From Klebsormidium nitens (Eukaryota; Streptophyta; Klebsormidiophyceae; Klebsormidiales; Klebsormidiaceae), in contig DF237105.1 of NCBI GenBank assembly GCA_000708835.1, forward strand, positions 33,783-97,782: a stretch of 64,000 bases of DNA, written 5' to 3'. Positions within the stretch are counted from its first letter, which is position 1. The number at the start of each line of letters is the position of its first letter. The notes below the pieces were generated by a model that had not been told where the DNA came from, made no database searches, and saw only the letters and a list, made by a program, of their open reading frames with translations. Both the position numbers and the translations under genes were made by a program. Positions 47,401 through 55,795 of this stretch are shown here, one piece after another.

Positions 47401-50400
47401 TCGCCCGCTACCAGGAGGACCACGCAGGGGCCGAAATTAGCCGGGTGGTCCAGGAGCGGCCGGGAGTCTTCTTCGTTCACTTCCAGGCGCCGGAGCCCAC
47501 GTGCTGCATTGCGGGAAGGCGCCACACATCACCAGGCAACCAGAATCCGTACCTCATCTACAAACGAGACGAGCCGCGCATCGCACGCTATCAGTGCTTT
47601 GCAAACAGCTGCAGGTGAGTTTTTGAAAGGTGAGCAGAGACTTAATGGCGCTTCGCAAATTCCGTCAATTTGCGCAACCGTTCTTCAGAGAATCGGACAT
47701 CAAGAAGGTGCAGATTGTCGAGCCTGGTGTCTGTACGGCAACCTGTCAGTTTCAAGTGCGATCGAGCTAACAAGATTGATCTGAGCGACCCTATCTGGGC
47801 TCAGGTTTTTTGGGGGCCAGTCTCAGGGCCGCGGTCAACTTGTTTGGTGTGCAGTAAAATTGACGGCCAGAAGTCAAGCTGCTTTAGAGCCTGATGTGGG
47901 TTTTGCCGTGGGTGTGTCAGGGGGCCTGCTTTTGGGCATTGTTTCAGGGGCAGCATATGGATCTGTCTTCAGGGCAGCTTTCATTGTTCGGTTGTGTTTT
48001 TTAGGATTGATCTGCTGCAGAGGTTAGGCCGGTTCAGGGGCTCCTGCGCTGGGGCCTACCTTGTGGGCCTCCTTTGGGTTTGGATCTGCCTTGCTCGAAA
48101 TCAGGCTGATTTCGTGTGGTTGAGTAGGGCTGGTCCGATGCTTGGTGCGAGCCTGATGTAGTCCTAGACTACTGTTACAGCGCCGGTTGACATGAGGCTT
48201 AGTCGAGGAGATTTCGGGGGCACATCAGGCCTTAACAGATTGAGCGGCCGGAAATTACTTCAGCGTGGGCCTCAAGGGGTGTTTAAGCTGAGCCTGAGTC
48301 TTCGAAGAAGATTCTACACGTTCTCAAGCCCATCTTACGCTTCCTTTTTGCAGGGGCGAGTGCCGGATGCTGCCCCTGGACATGCTCACCACCCTCGGCT
48401 GGACGGAAGACTACGAGGAGGACCTGGGGATGCGACCCTACCCCGTCTTTGAGATCGAGCACGTCCGCAAGCGGACAATGCTTATTTCCGCCAAGAAGGG
48501 GGTGGGGAAGTCAAAAGCGTTCATGGATTGGGAGGTGGCCATGGTCGGGAGGAACCCCGGGCCCTCTTTCCTCCTGATCGGAGCTAACATCTCGCTTTCT
48601 CAAAAGTATCACCAGGACTTAGTCGACGCGGGCGTGAGGGACGTCGTGCTCTACCAAGAGGCGCCTCCGGGGCCTATCAACAACCCCCGTGTCGTCTGCT
48701 GCATCAACTCTATCCATCGCGTGCAATTCAAGATGGACATCGTGGGGATGGACGAGATGGACATGGTGCTCACCAACCTCAACTCCGAGGTCATGTCCCA
48801 ACGGGGCAGGGTGCTGTCCTGCCTCGAGGCATTCGTCGCGGGCGCGAAGGTCGTCATCGGCATGGACGCCAACATCGACTGCGCGCGGGTCATGGAATAC
48901 CTCTTCATGGCGCGCCCGGATGCGGTCCTCCAGACCATCCGAAACAGAGGCTTGTATCCAGCGGCGAGGCGCGCGACCATCCGGGTCTTCTCGCAAGCGA
49001 GCGGTTCGCTCGAGTGCATCGGCACCGCCGTGCAGGATGTGTTGGACCGTGTCGCCCGAGGCACGAAAGTTGTTGTGAGTTGTCTTTAATGTCTTTGGTG
49101 ACTAATCAGCCGCTCTTGCTGTAAACAACGGAAACGAGCTGGTTTATGATCTCGAAAGGGTATTATCTTCGTGCTGCTCCCAAGTTTGTTGCATGGTTTT
49201 GAGTAGACTCTCTGTTGCGTTCAAGCTGCTTGGAGTGTGGTCACGCTGAATGAGTATTTGTGGGGCTGTGGTCAGACTGATCTGCGGCTGCAATCAGCTC
49301 TGATATTCAGGATTGTGAGGCTACAATTAGCTCTGATATTCAGGAATGTGGTGGGCATGAGTTTGGAGGCTTGGTTTCGAGCTGCAAATCAAGCTGTTTG
49401 GAAGTGTAAACGCAATCAATTGGGTCCACGGGCAAGTTTTACCAGGCTGTTGTTGACTGGTCGTGGGCTTAACTTCTGACTTGCTTCCACAGGCTATGGT
49501 CAGGCCGGGACCATCCTAATGTTCCGAACGGACTGTTGGGGTCCGCTTATTTGGGGCTTGGTTTCCGGAGAGTCTTTGTTAGACAAATGAACATCCGCTT
49601 TTCACTCGTAGGAAAAAGCTAACAACTTGCTCGGCCATTCTGATGCAGTGCCCTTCGACCTCCAAGCGCTTTGTGAAACACCTCGAACATCATTTCAACC
49701 GCGAGTACCCGCCCGCCAAGTCCCACAAGCGCGGCATCTTTCTTCACGCCGACAAGAGGTCGAAGGCCGATGAGGACTTCTTCCAGAAGGCAATGGCCGA
49801 GCCCGACACCTTCTTGGAGGCGGACTGTGTGGCCTTCTCCCCAAAACTCGGCCCCGGCGTTTCAAAAGAGAAGCCGTACGCCGAGGAGACGGTCGCTTTC
49901 GCTCTTAACAGCCTCAATGGGTCTGACGTTGAGACGCTCCTCCAGCAGCACGCTCGCTTCCGGACGGTCACGAATTCCACCATCTACTACAAACAGGTGG
50001 TCTCGTCAGCAGTGGATCTGCCGCGCTCTACCGAGGCGGTCTTCCAGGCCATCGAGCGGGACGACAGGCAGATTGTCAGGATGCTCGGTGACGCCTCAGG
50101 CTTCCACTTCCTGAGGGGTTCGCGTGGCATCTGTGACCGATCCTCAGCGAGCTGCGTCTTATACGCAAACAACATCCTCGCAAAGGTGGAAAGCTATCTA
50201 GAGTTCGTGCCGAAGCTGAAGGCCGACCTAGAGAAGCAGGGCTACGAGGTGACGGTTGAGCACATCGAACCAAGGGTGGGATTGCCGAGCGCTCAGAGCT
50301 AGCATCAGATTTCTTGAGTTGCAAGCTCATCCGGTTCTGAAGGAGGGCGTTTCAGACATGTGGGTATGTGATCTGCTGTCATGTGAGATCTCATGCGGAC

Positions 50401-52335
50401 CTGGACTCTGACTTCGACCTGAAGTTCTACCAGACGTAGGCTGTTTTGGGGGGCGCGGTTAGGTTCGTTCCGCGTCTGCTCTAGGCACCAGGTTTCGGGC
50501 CGTGGTCAAGCTGACCTAAGGTCGCAGGCGGCTGTTTTGGGGGTGCGCTTAGGTCGATTTCGGGTCTGCTGTGGGCCTGGTTTTCGGGGCTGTTTTGGGG
50601 ACCGCGGTCAAGTATGTCTTGGGGAGCGTGGTTAGGCTGGTTTTGTGCCGCCATTGGGCTGGTTCCGGGTCTGCTCTGGCCTTGGTTTGGGGTTGGTTTC
50701 GGGGCTGGTTTGGGGCCGCAGTCAAGTTGGTCTTGGGGACGTGGTCATGCTAACCAATGTTGTGCTGTGGTCAACCTGGTTCCGGGTTTGCTCTGGGCCT
50801 GCTTGGGCCCTCGTTTGGGGGCCGTGCTCAAGCTGATTTGGAAGCAGAATCAGGCTTGTCTTGTGCCGTGGTTAGGCTTTGCAATCAGTCCGGTGTAGCT
50901 GGTGCGCTGTCTTTCAAAGTTGAGTTTCTTGAAGGTGCCGTCAGACATGCGGCTGACAACAGAGGCGTCGAAGTTGTGGCTCGGTTTGAGAGTCCGGCGA
51001 CTTGCAAACAATTTCTTTGAGGCTATACCACGTTTGCTTTCGCAGGAGAATCAAACTCTCACCCTTTTACTTTTGAATCTCCAGGGCAACCTCGAGCGTC
51101 CGCCTCCAGAGGTACCTCTCGGCTTCGACCCAGACCCGGAGCTTCTGGATGACGAAGACTGGCGAGCCAGGTACATCATCAACTCGGACCTGTACGGGCG
51201 TTTGTGCGAGAGGCCGGAGGAGCTGAGTCCGAGGGAGCAGCTCCAAGAGTACCTGTTCGAGATGGTGACGAGTGAGTACAAGGTCGACCCTAGGCGGGTT
51301 GACCACAGCTTCTACCGTCGCTTCTGCGCCCGACACGGACGATGCGAAAGAGACGAAAGAGGCTCACGCAAACTACCTCAGGTGAATTCTGCGACCCCGC
51401 GTTGCGGCTCGAGCAGAAGTTGGAGCTCTTATGCACCCTTCGCTGAGCTCTTTCTGCTGAATGTGAATGTTTGAGTTTGAAGAGTGTAGCACATATCCCA
51501 AGCCAACCAAGTCAGGTTCATCTCTGGTGCACTTCTAATGCTGTTTTTTGATGCACAACCAGGATTGTTCAAGGGGCTAGTCTCAGGGCTGCGATCCATC
51601 CGTTTGGTGTGCAATCAGTTTGACTACAGCCGGAAGTCAAGGTGCTTTGGAGCCTGATGCGGGTTTCGTTGTGGGTGTGTCGGAGGGCCTGCTTTTGCGT
51701 TGTTTCAGGGGCATACACGAAGTCTTTCTGTGCCCTCACTGCAATGAATGAACCCTTCCATTTGCTGCCTTCTGACGATGGTTGTGCTATACAGATTTCG
51801 TGAGCACCGCTTCGCCACCCTCGCCGGCGATCTGGACAGAGCGCTGGGCCAAGTCAATGAGTCGGGCGTGGTCCAGGAGTACGTCAAGGTCGTCCGCGAC
51901 CCCCTCAACCGCGTGCCGTTTGCGGTCCGCATCCTTGCCTTCCTAGTCGGCTGCGAAGAGGAGCAGCTGGACCATGGAGCGGAGCTGTGGGAGGTCTCGG
52001 AGGAGCGCGTGCAGGCCGCCTATGCGAGGTTCATCGGATTCAGCAAAGAGCAGCTGCAGACCATCTTCAACCTGTACGGCTTTGTGCAGCAGATCTCCAG
52101 GCGCTCGAAAACGGCCGAAACAGGGAAGAATGAGAGAAAGGCTCAGAAGCGCAATGCAGTGGGGAAAGTTCTCAGAGCGGGCCTCGGAGTTGAGCTCCAG
52201 CTGGCAAAAAAGAGCAACAACAAATTCATCTCTCCCCACCTCTTGACGCCTGCAATCTATAGGGGCTTGCATGAGCGATACGGTTCATACGATCCGGGAG
52301 TAGGGGCTGCAGAGGAGTGCATAATTAGGTTGTAA
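38437..52335 (+). CDS. Large PrimPol (UL52-type primase) fused to origin-binding-protein (UL9-type) SF2 helicase, ~15 exons
   Basis: Exons (38437-38540, start unsure), 40057-40158, 40971-41457, 42115-42258, 42734-42764, 43007-43148, 43538-43575, 43834-43903, 44183-44265, 44920-45103, 45850-47614, 48354-49074, 49649-50275, 51085-51381 and ~51795-52335 give ~1,750 residues. Phases agree except at the last join, where a small exon is probably missing. Order: basic and low-complexity N-terminus with a CxxC/CxxH motif; primase-polymerase with FDLDF and a Cys/His finger; SF2 helicase with KGVGKS and DE; helical C-terminus. Herpes and giant-virus replication pairs a primase of this class with such helicases, and here both sit in one chain. 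It has many introns and no stops in domain exons, so it looks like a resident, probably expressed gene. Whether it serves the host or a mobile element is not known. Confidence 0.72.
38675..38905. repeat. Degenerate intronic repeat with cagcgggcgttctggtc
   Basis: Four or so copies of cagcgggcgt.ctggtc.gct.aacag.ggggg in an intron of the large gene, spacing 60-80 bases. It is a separate family from the GTCAAWWTGCAC satellite that follows. Confidence 0.6.
39375..40920 (+). repeat. Satellite array A (~112-bp unit, inverted 12-bp arms, TT-type)
   Basis: About 11 diverged units (starts near 39378, 39497, 39581, 39780, 39890, 40256, 40369, 40492, 40602, 40717 and 40832). Each core is gcagtcaatttgcac, a ~33-base loop with aagctgattgtctagt, and gtgcattttgactgc. 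The two arms pair except for two central T/T positions. The array is interrupted by a clean coding exon at 40057-40158 and is otherwise intronic. Confidence 0.88.
41590..42005 (+). repeat. Satellite array B1 (AA-type arms), four copies
   Basis: Units at about 41609, 41710, 41801 and 41907. Core gagtcaaaatgcacg, loop with gatgtatagtcaattg, then gtgcaaattgactgccga. Linkers share cgagactttttggcacgttg. It lies in the intron before the zinc-motif exon. Confidence 0.88.
42115..42258 (+). CDS. Exon with CxxC...CxxH zinc motif (N-terminal part of the PrimPol-helicase gene)
   Basis: This exon of the large gene encodes a single compact motif: CGEC, about 19 residues, then CGMH and a short tail (RELTGCFKI). 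It is bounded by ctttaccttcag and GGGGAG/GTGAGC and fits phase 1 on both sides. The layout is close to small Cys/His repeats of the EsV-1-7 kind seen in brown-algal and giant-virus proteins, though the first pair is CxxC rather than CxxxxC. Zinc binding is likely; the similarity is inference. Confidence 0.55.
43205..43470 (+). repeat. Three further units of the same satellite family
   Basis: Units at about 43214, 43308 and 43400 (spacing ~93). gacaatttgcac, then a loop with gcttgaagaagtgactg, then ggtgcactttgacggcag. The linker carries gataagggcctagac. Shorter and more diverged than the other arrays, and also intronic. Confidence 0.75.
45240..45765 (+). repeat. GT-rich intronic block, copy 1
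   Basis: Built from degenerate tandem pieces such as ggtcaggctggtttcgggtc and ggggccgtggtcaagctg, ending in a unique tail (cggtgtagttagagcgct ... aacatgcggc). The same order and tail recur at 50430-50975, so the unit of duplication is the whole block. Confidence 0.75.
45850..47614 (+). CDS. PrimPol exon of the large gene (archaeo-eukaryotic primase domain plus UL52-type finger)
   Basis: A Pro-rich lead-in is broken by the N gap (46246-46265), then the primase domain is open to the donor GCAG/GTGAGT. The metal-binding DxD lies in VYFDLDF (46740-46748). The later conserved block is DGSVYGRRRCFRLLRSSKFG (from 47076), the nucleotide-binding motif of the herpes/pox/PrimPol clade. The C-terminal CC...RRH...CFANSC continues over the splice into GEC, matching the Cys/His finger of UL52-type primases. 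Reading frame before and after the gap differ by one base, so the gap length is arbitrary. Confidence 0.8.
46246..46265. other. Assembly gap (20 N)
   Basis: Twenty Ns in the Pro-rich linker before the primase domain. The flanking frames are offset by one base across it. Confidence 0.95.
47800..47990 (+). repeat. Intronic block shared with 51560-51725, copy 1
   Basis: Shares with the second copy tttggtgtgca, gaagtcaagctgctttagagc, cctgatg.gggttt and gtgggtgtgtc.g.gggcctgctttt in the same order. Confidence 0.75.
48354..50275 (+). CDS. Helicase exons of the large gene (Herpes_ori_bp-like SF2 ATPase)
   Basis: Two exons (48354-49074, 49649-50275) joined in phase 0. Exon 1 starts GECRMLPLDMLTTLGW and has Walker A in SAKKGVGKSKAF (48487-48522), motif Ia-like FLLIGANISLSQKY, and Walker B with DE in VGMDEMDMVL (about 48751). 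'VVIGMDANIDCARV' resembles the later helicase motif. The splice rebuilds VVVCPSTSKRFVKHL, the opening of the second RecA-like domain, followed by ADCVAFSPKLGPGVS, matching the pattern Y/F-S/T-P...-GVS of origin-binding-protein helicases. Family knowledge: this class unwinds DNA at viral origins. Confidence 0.78.
50430..50975 (+). repeat. GT-rich intronic block, copy 2
   Basis: Second copy of the block at 45240-45765, including ctgttttggggggcgcggtt, the 'ttttgtgcc' and 'gtcaagctgatttgga' stretches and the tail (cggtgtagctggtgcgct ... gacatgcggc). It lies in a different intron of the same gene. Confidence 0.75.
51085..52335 (+). CDS. C-terminal exons of the large gene
   Basis: 51085-51381 (phase 0 both ends) encodes an acidic then helical stretch with a CARHGRC motif. 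A last exon from about 51795 (after tgctatacag) runs to TAA at 52333-52335 and is strongly helical, with a Lys-rich patch (KNERKAQKRNAVGK). The phase of 51795 does not fit 51381 directly, so one small exon is missing from my model. No known domain is recognised. Confidence 0.55.
51560..51725 (+). repeat. Intronic block shared with 47800-47990, copy 2
   Basis: Diverged copy of the earlier block; ends just upstream of the last exon of the large gene. Confidence 0.7.
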
Positions 52336-53570
52336 AGGTGGTGATTTATTGAAGAGAAGCTGCATAGATCTAGAGAATTTCATTATGTATTGTAGGAGTG
52401 TACATATAACTCATTGTCAGTCTTTTTTCATCCAACCGCGTCGCTTGCCGCGTCCGCAAATGGTTTTGCCTCTTTAAAGCACGCCCTCTTTGTGGCTTGT
52501 TGTAGTCGCTTGCACGAGTCAAAATGCACGGGCTTTCAAGCTTTAATGTATAGTCAATGGGTGCAAATTGACTGCCGACCATGCCCCGAGTCGTTCAGGC
52601 ATGTTGTAGTGGATAGCTCACGTGAGTCAATATGCACGCTTTTGGAGGTTTGGTGTATAGTCGATTGGTGCAAATTGACTGCCGACCATGCCCGGGATCT
52701 TTTCTGGCACGTTGTAGTTAACAGCAGAAACGAGTAAAAATGCATGGGCTTTGAAGCTCTGATGTATAGTCAATGGGTGCAAATTGACTACCGACCATGC
52801 CCGGGACCTTTCTGGGCACGTTGTAGTTAACAGCAGAAACGAGTAAAAATGCATGGGCTTTGAAGCTCTGATGTATAGTCAATTGGTGCAAATAGACTGC
52901 CGACCATGCCCGGGATTTTTGACGCGTTGTACTTGATAGCACGCGAGACGAGCTAAAATGCACGTGCTTTGAAGCTCTAATGTATAGTCTATTGGTGCAA
53001 ATTGACTGCCGACCATGCCCGAGATTTTCTGGCACGTTGTAGATAATAGCAAAGACGAGTAAACGTGCATGGGCTTTGAAGCTTTAATGTATAGTCAATG
53101 GGTGCAAATTGACTGTCAACCATGCCCGAGACTTTCTGGCATGTTCAATGTAGTGGATAGCTCACGCGAGTCAAAATGCACGCTTTTGGAGGTCTGATGT
53201 ATAGCCGATTGGTGCAAATTGACTGCCGACCATGCCCGAGACTTGTTGGCACGTTGGTGTTGATAGCAGAGACAAGTCAAAATGCACGGGCTTCGAAGCT
53301 TAAATGTATTGTCAATGGATGCAAATTGACTGCTGCTAGTGACCATGCCAGAGACTTTCCGACTGGGCACGTTGTGATTGATAGCAGTGATGAGTCAAAA
53401 TGCACGGGCTTTGAAACTTTGATGTATAGTCAATGGGTGCAGATTGACTGCCGACCATGCCCATGCCCGAGACTTTCTGGCACGTTGTGATTGATAGCAA
53501 AAAATTTGGCATTTCGTCTGAGCAATCAGCAAATTTTTGCTCGTGCATAATAAGTTGGTTGTGTTTGCGA
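52336..53570 (+). repeat. Satellite array B2 (~108-bp unit, AA-type arms), nine copies
   Basis: The regular array occupies about 52495-53505; its units start near 52518, 52626, 52733, 52842, 52951, 53058, 53170, 53276 and 53393 (spacing 106-117). Units at 52733 and 52842 are nearly identical over the whole period, pointing to recent unequal exchange. Core and loop match array B1. It fills the gap between the end of the large gene and the tyrosine-recombinase element, with no gene inside. Confidence 0.9.
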
Positions 53571-54086
53571 ATGGACTCGATCATCCGTTATCCACCGAAG
53601 GATCAAGCTGCCATCACAGACATGGACGAACGGGTCTATAAGTCAGTGAGGTCTGCCATCACGCGTTGCTATCTTGAGTTTGGTCGTATGCACACTTACC
53701 TTGATATTGGCTCTTTGGCCGGCTTGCGAGCCTTGACTCACCCCTATAACCTCTCCCACATCACCCGGAAAGTGGTGAGATCCTTGATTGCAGAAGGATT
53801 CCATTGCTTTTGGGACAAGTCTTGCGTACACAGCAGCTCAATGTACACAATCTACGTTGATTGGAGACGTGCATTGAAGTACGCCCAGAATGAGGAAAAA
53901 GAGGCCGGCCACCGGCCTCGAAACGTACGCGTAGATAACTCCGAGCGGAGAGGAGCCTTTCAAGCCTTCTTGAGAACGTGGCGGCAGGAGGAAGCACTGA
54001 TGACTGGGAGACAGAGAATGTCGAAGTGCCTTTCTTGGAAATGCTCGCGAATCCATCGAAGCGGCCGTCTTCACCGGAATAACTAG
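53571..54086 (+). pseudogene. Small unrecognised gene of the element, frameshifted near its 3' end
   Basis: ATG 53571 (MDSIIRYPPKDQAA) opens 171 residues with a helical, possibly winged-helix-like middle (LTHPYNLSHITRKVVRSLIAEGF). Near 54000 the frame turns Arg/Ser-rich, while a neighbouring frame there reads WETENVEVPFLEML and a natural acidic end with stop at 54081-54083. One base was probably gained or lost. Function unknown; the position ahead of the recombinase suggests a regulator, which is only a guess. Confidence 0.45.
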
Positions 54087-54375
54087 AGAATGTGCACTTT
54101 CTAGAAAAATGCATGGCCGTGATAGGCTTGATTTAAAAAAGATGTACAGCCATATTCACGTTTTCTGAGTGGGTCACATTTGCTAGCAAATATGAGGTTC
54201 GATAACTTTTCGAACACGGCTGCTACAACCTTTTTTCGACTGGAAAACATGCAAAAGCATTCAGGCAACTCAGAAAGTACAGAAAATCCCGAACAGCCAT
54301 ATTCACTTATCTGGAGGCCTGACCTCGTTTGTCGGTCCAGGTTTTTTTTCCAAGATTATGTGAGATAAACAGGCC

Positions 54376-55245
54376 ATGGATCCAAAAGGTGACGAACGCT
54401 CAGTAACCGTTCCAAGGACGCTCGAGCAGGCCACGGGCCTGACCCCGCTTCTCATCGACGCCAAAAAGGAATTTCCAAAAGACATTGAGCTATACCAAGC
54501 ACTCCACAAAAGGTACCAAGAAGTCCGGACGTTAATGGATAAGGCACGTCCGCCACCGCAGGTGATGACCGAATCCGAGTTCCGAAACTGGACGACACTC
54601 TCGCAGATCAATGAGCGTCGCGTGGAGCTCCAGAGGAAGGTGAACCGCAACATTTTAACCAAACCATCCGGACAGTTAACAACCGGAGACAAAGTGATCC
54701 TAATCCGCTATTTGGTGCTATGTTTATACAGTCAGAGCGCCACTCTCCGGAATGATTACTCCAACCTGCCAATCATACGTTTTGAGGAAATGCACGCGCC
54801 TTCGGCAAAAGCCCTGATGAGTGGGGGCGGCAACTATCTTCAGGAGTACTCGAAGGGCCAATACAGAGTCGTTTTGAAAGAATACAAGACTTCAAAAGCC
54901 TATGGAGAGCAAAAGATCGACCTTCCACAGCGCACATGCAATGTCATTGCGGAGAGCCTATAGATCTTTCCCAGAAAGTACCTCCTGAGCCGGATGCGCA
55001 CACCGGATGAACCAATGAGCCGCAATTACCTCACCAAATTTTGCGCAAGCATCTTTGACGATGCTAGAGTGGGCACATGTCTGCTTCGGAAGATCTGCGT
55101 CTCAAATGCAATGAAGGATGCACCGAGCATTGCCGACCGGGAGGAGCTCGCTAAGAAAATGCTCCACTCGAGCACCATCCAGACGCGCGTTTACGAATTA
55201 AAGTACAACCCGGATGGATCGCGGATTAATTTTGATGATGCTTAA
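54376..55245 (+). pseudogene. Tyrosine recombinase (integrase), interrupted by TAG
   Basis: ATG 54376 (MDPKGDERSVTVP) to TAA 55245 is one frame of 290 codons with a single TAG at 54961-54963 (codon 196). The catalytic set is visible: Arg125 in LRNDYSNLP, Lys171 in EYKTSKAYGE, Arg238 in CLLRKICVS, His264 in MLHSST and nucleophile Tyr273 in RVYEL. The N-terminal helical part is the usual core-binding region. The style (R.DY, K...YG, LRK, HS...Y) fits recombinases of Crypton/Polinton-like and giant-virus elements more than phage lambda integrase. Reading across TAG, the next residues (IFPRKYLLSRM) are the expected beta-strand and helix, so the stop is a late mutation rather than the end. Confidence 0.75.
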
Positions 55246-55321
55246 GCGTCAACGTACTTTTTGCAAGTTGAGGTTTGAGCAAAGTTGCGTGCACGACATG
55301 ATCTTGGACCATCTCGTTCAT

Positions 55322-55672
55322 CTATGACACTTCGATGCCTGTGAATGCATCCATTAAAATGGTGGGTGCTTCGGACTCACTCTCTGCGTCCGAAGGGCTT
55401 ATGATGTGAGGTATATTGAAGTCGGCGTCAATCAAACGTTGAGCTGTGGTCTTGTGAAGCCTTTTTGTTCGTCCACTCACGTATCGTTGATACGCCTTCC
55501 GCAATAAGATTGCATCCTGATGTCTGTAGTAATATGCTTTCATATTTGCATTGTGTTTTTCCGGATGGATCTTTGCATATTCCCGGTGCTTTTGACAAGC
55601 TTGGCATGGGCATGGAACAACCCGAAGTATGTTAGAGACGTTTGCAATGCGCTCATTCATGGGATGGACCAT
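55322..55672 (-). CDS. 116-residue protein with CxxC and basic helical segment
   Basis: Minus-strand frame between the recombinase and the primase genes, starting MVHPMNERIANVSNILR. It has CPCQAC then KHREYAKIHPEKHNANMKAY and RHQDAILLRKAYQRYV. Short proteins with a Cys pair and repeated (Y)RRH...R.RY segments are common in large algal viruses. Function unknown; DNA binding is plausible. No stops inside. The 16 bases gggcatggaacaaccc at 55608-55623 in its 5' part recur at 55792-55807, at the start of the primase gene. Confidence 0.5.
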   Translation of the reverse strand: MVHPMNERIANVSNILRVVPCPCQACQKHREYAKIHPEKHNANMKAYYYRHQDAILLRKAYQRYVSGRTKRLHKTTAQRLIDADFNIPHIISPSDAESESEAPTILMDAFTGIEVS

Positions 55673-55795
55673 GCTGGACTCAGTCCTACACTGTACATAA
55701 GATTATTTTTTTACTCTGACCGCGGCTCGGCCCGAAAGTTGTGTGCGTTCATTTGACGAGGATTTTTTTCTTTGCGTTGAACAAGGACATTGGGC

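Noticed and set aside
7534-54963. A variant genetic code with TAG read as Gln
   Set aside because: Four TAGs fall where Gln would fit, as in some ulvophyte algae. But the long, clearly functional exons (primase, helicase, acidic protein, kinase) contain many CAG/CAA codons and not one internal TAG or TAA, and the affected genes also carry TGA stops or frameshifts. Mutation in dying genes explains it better.
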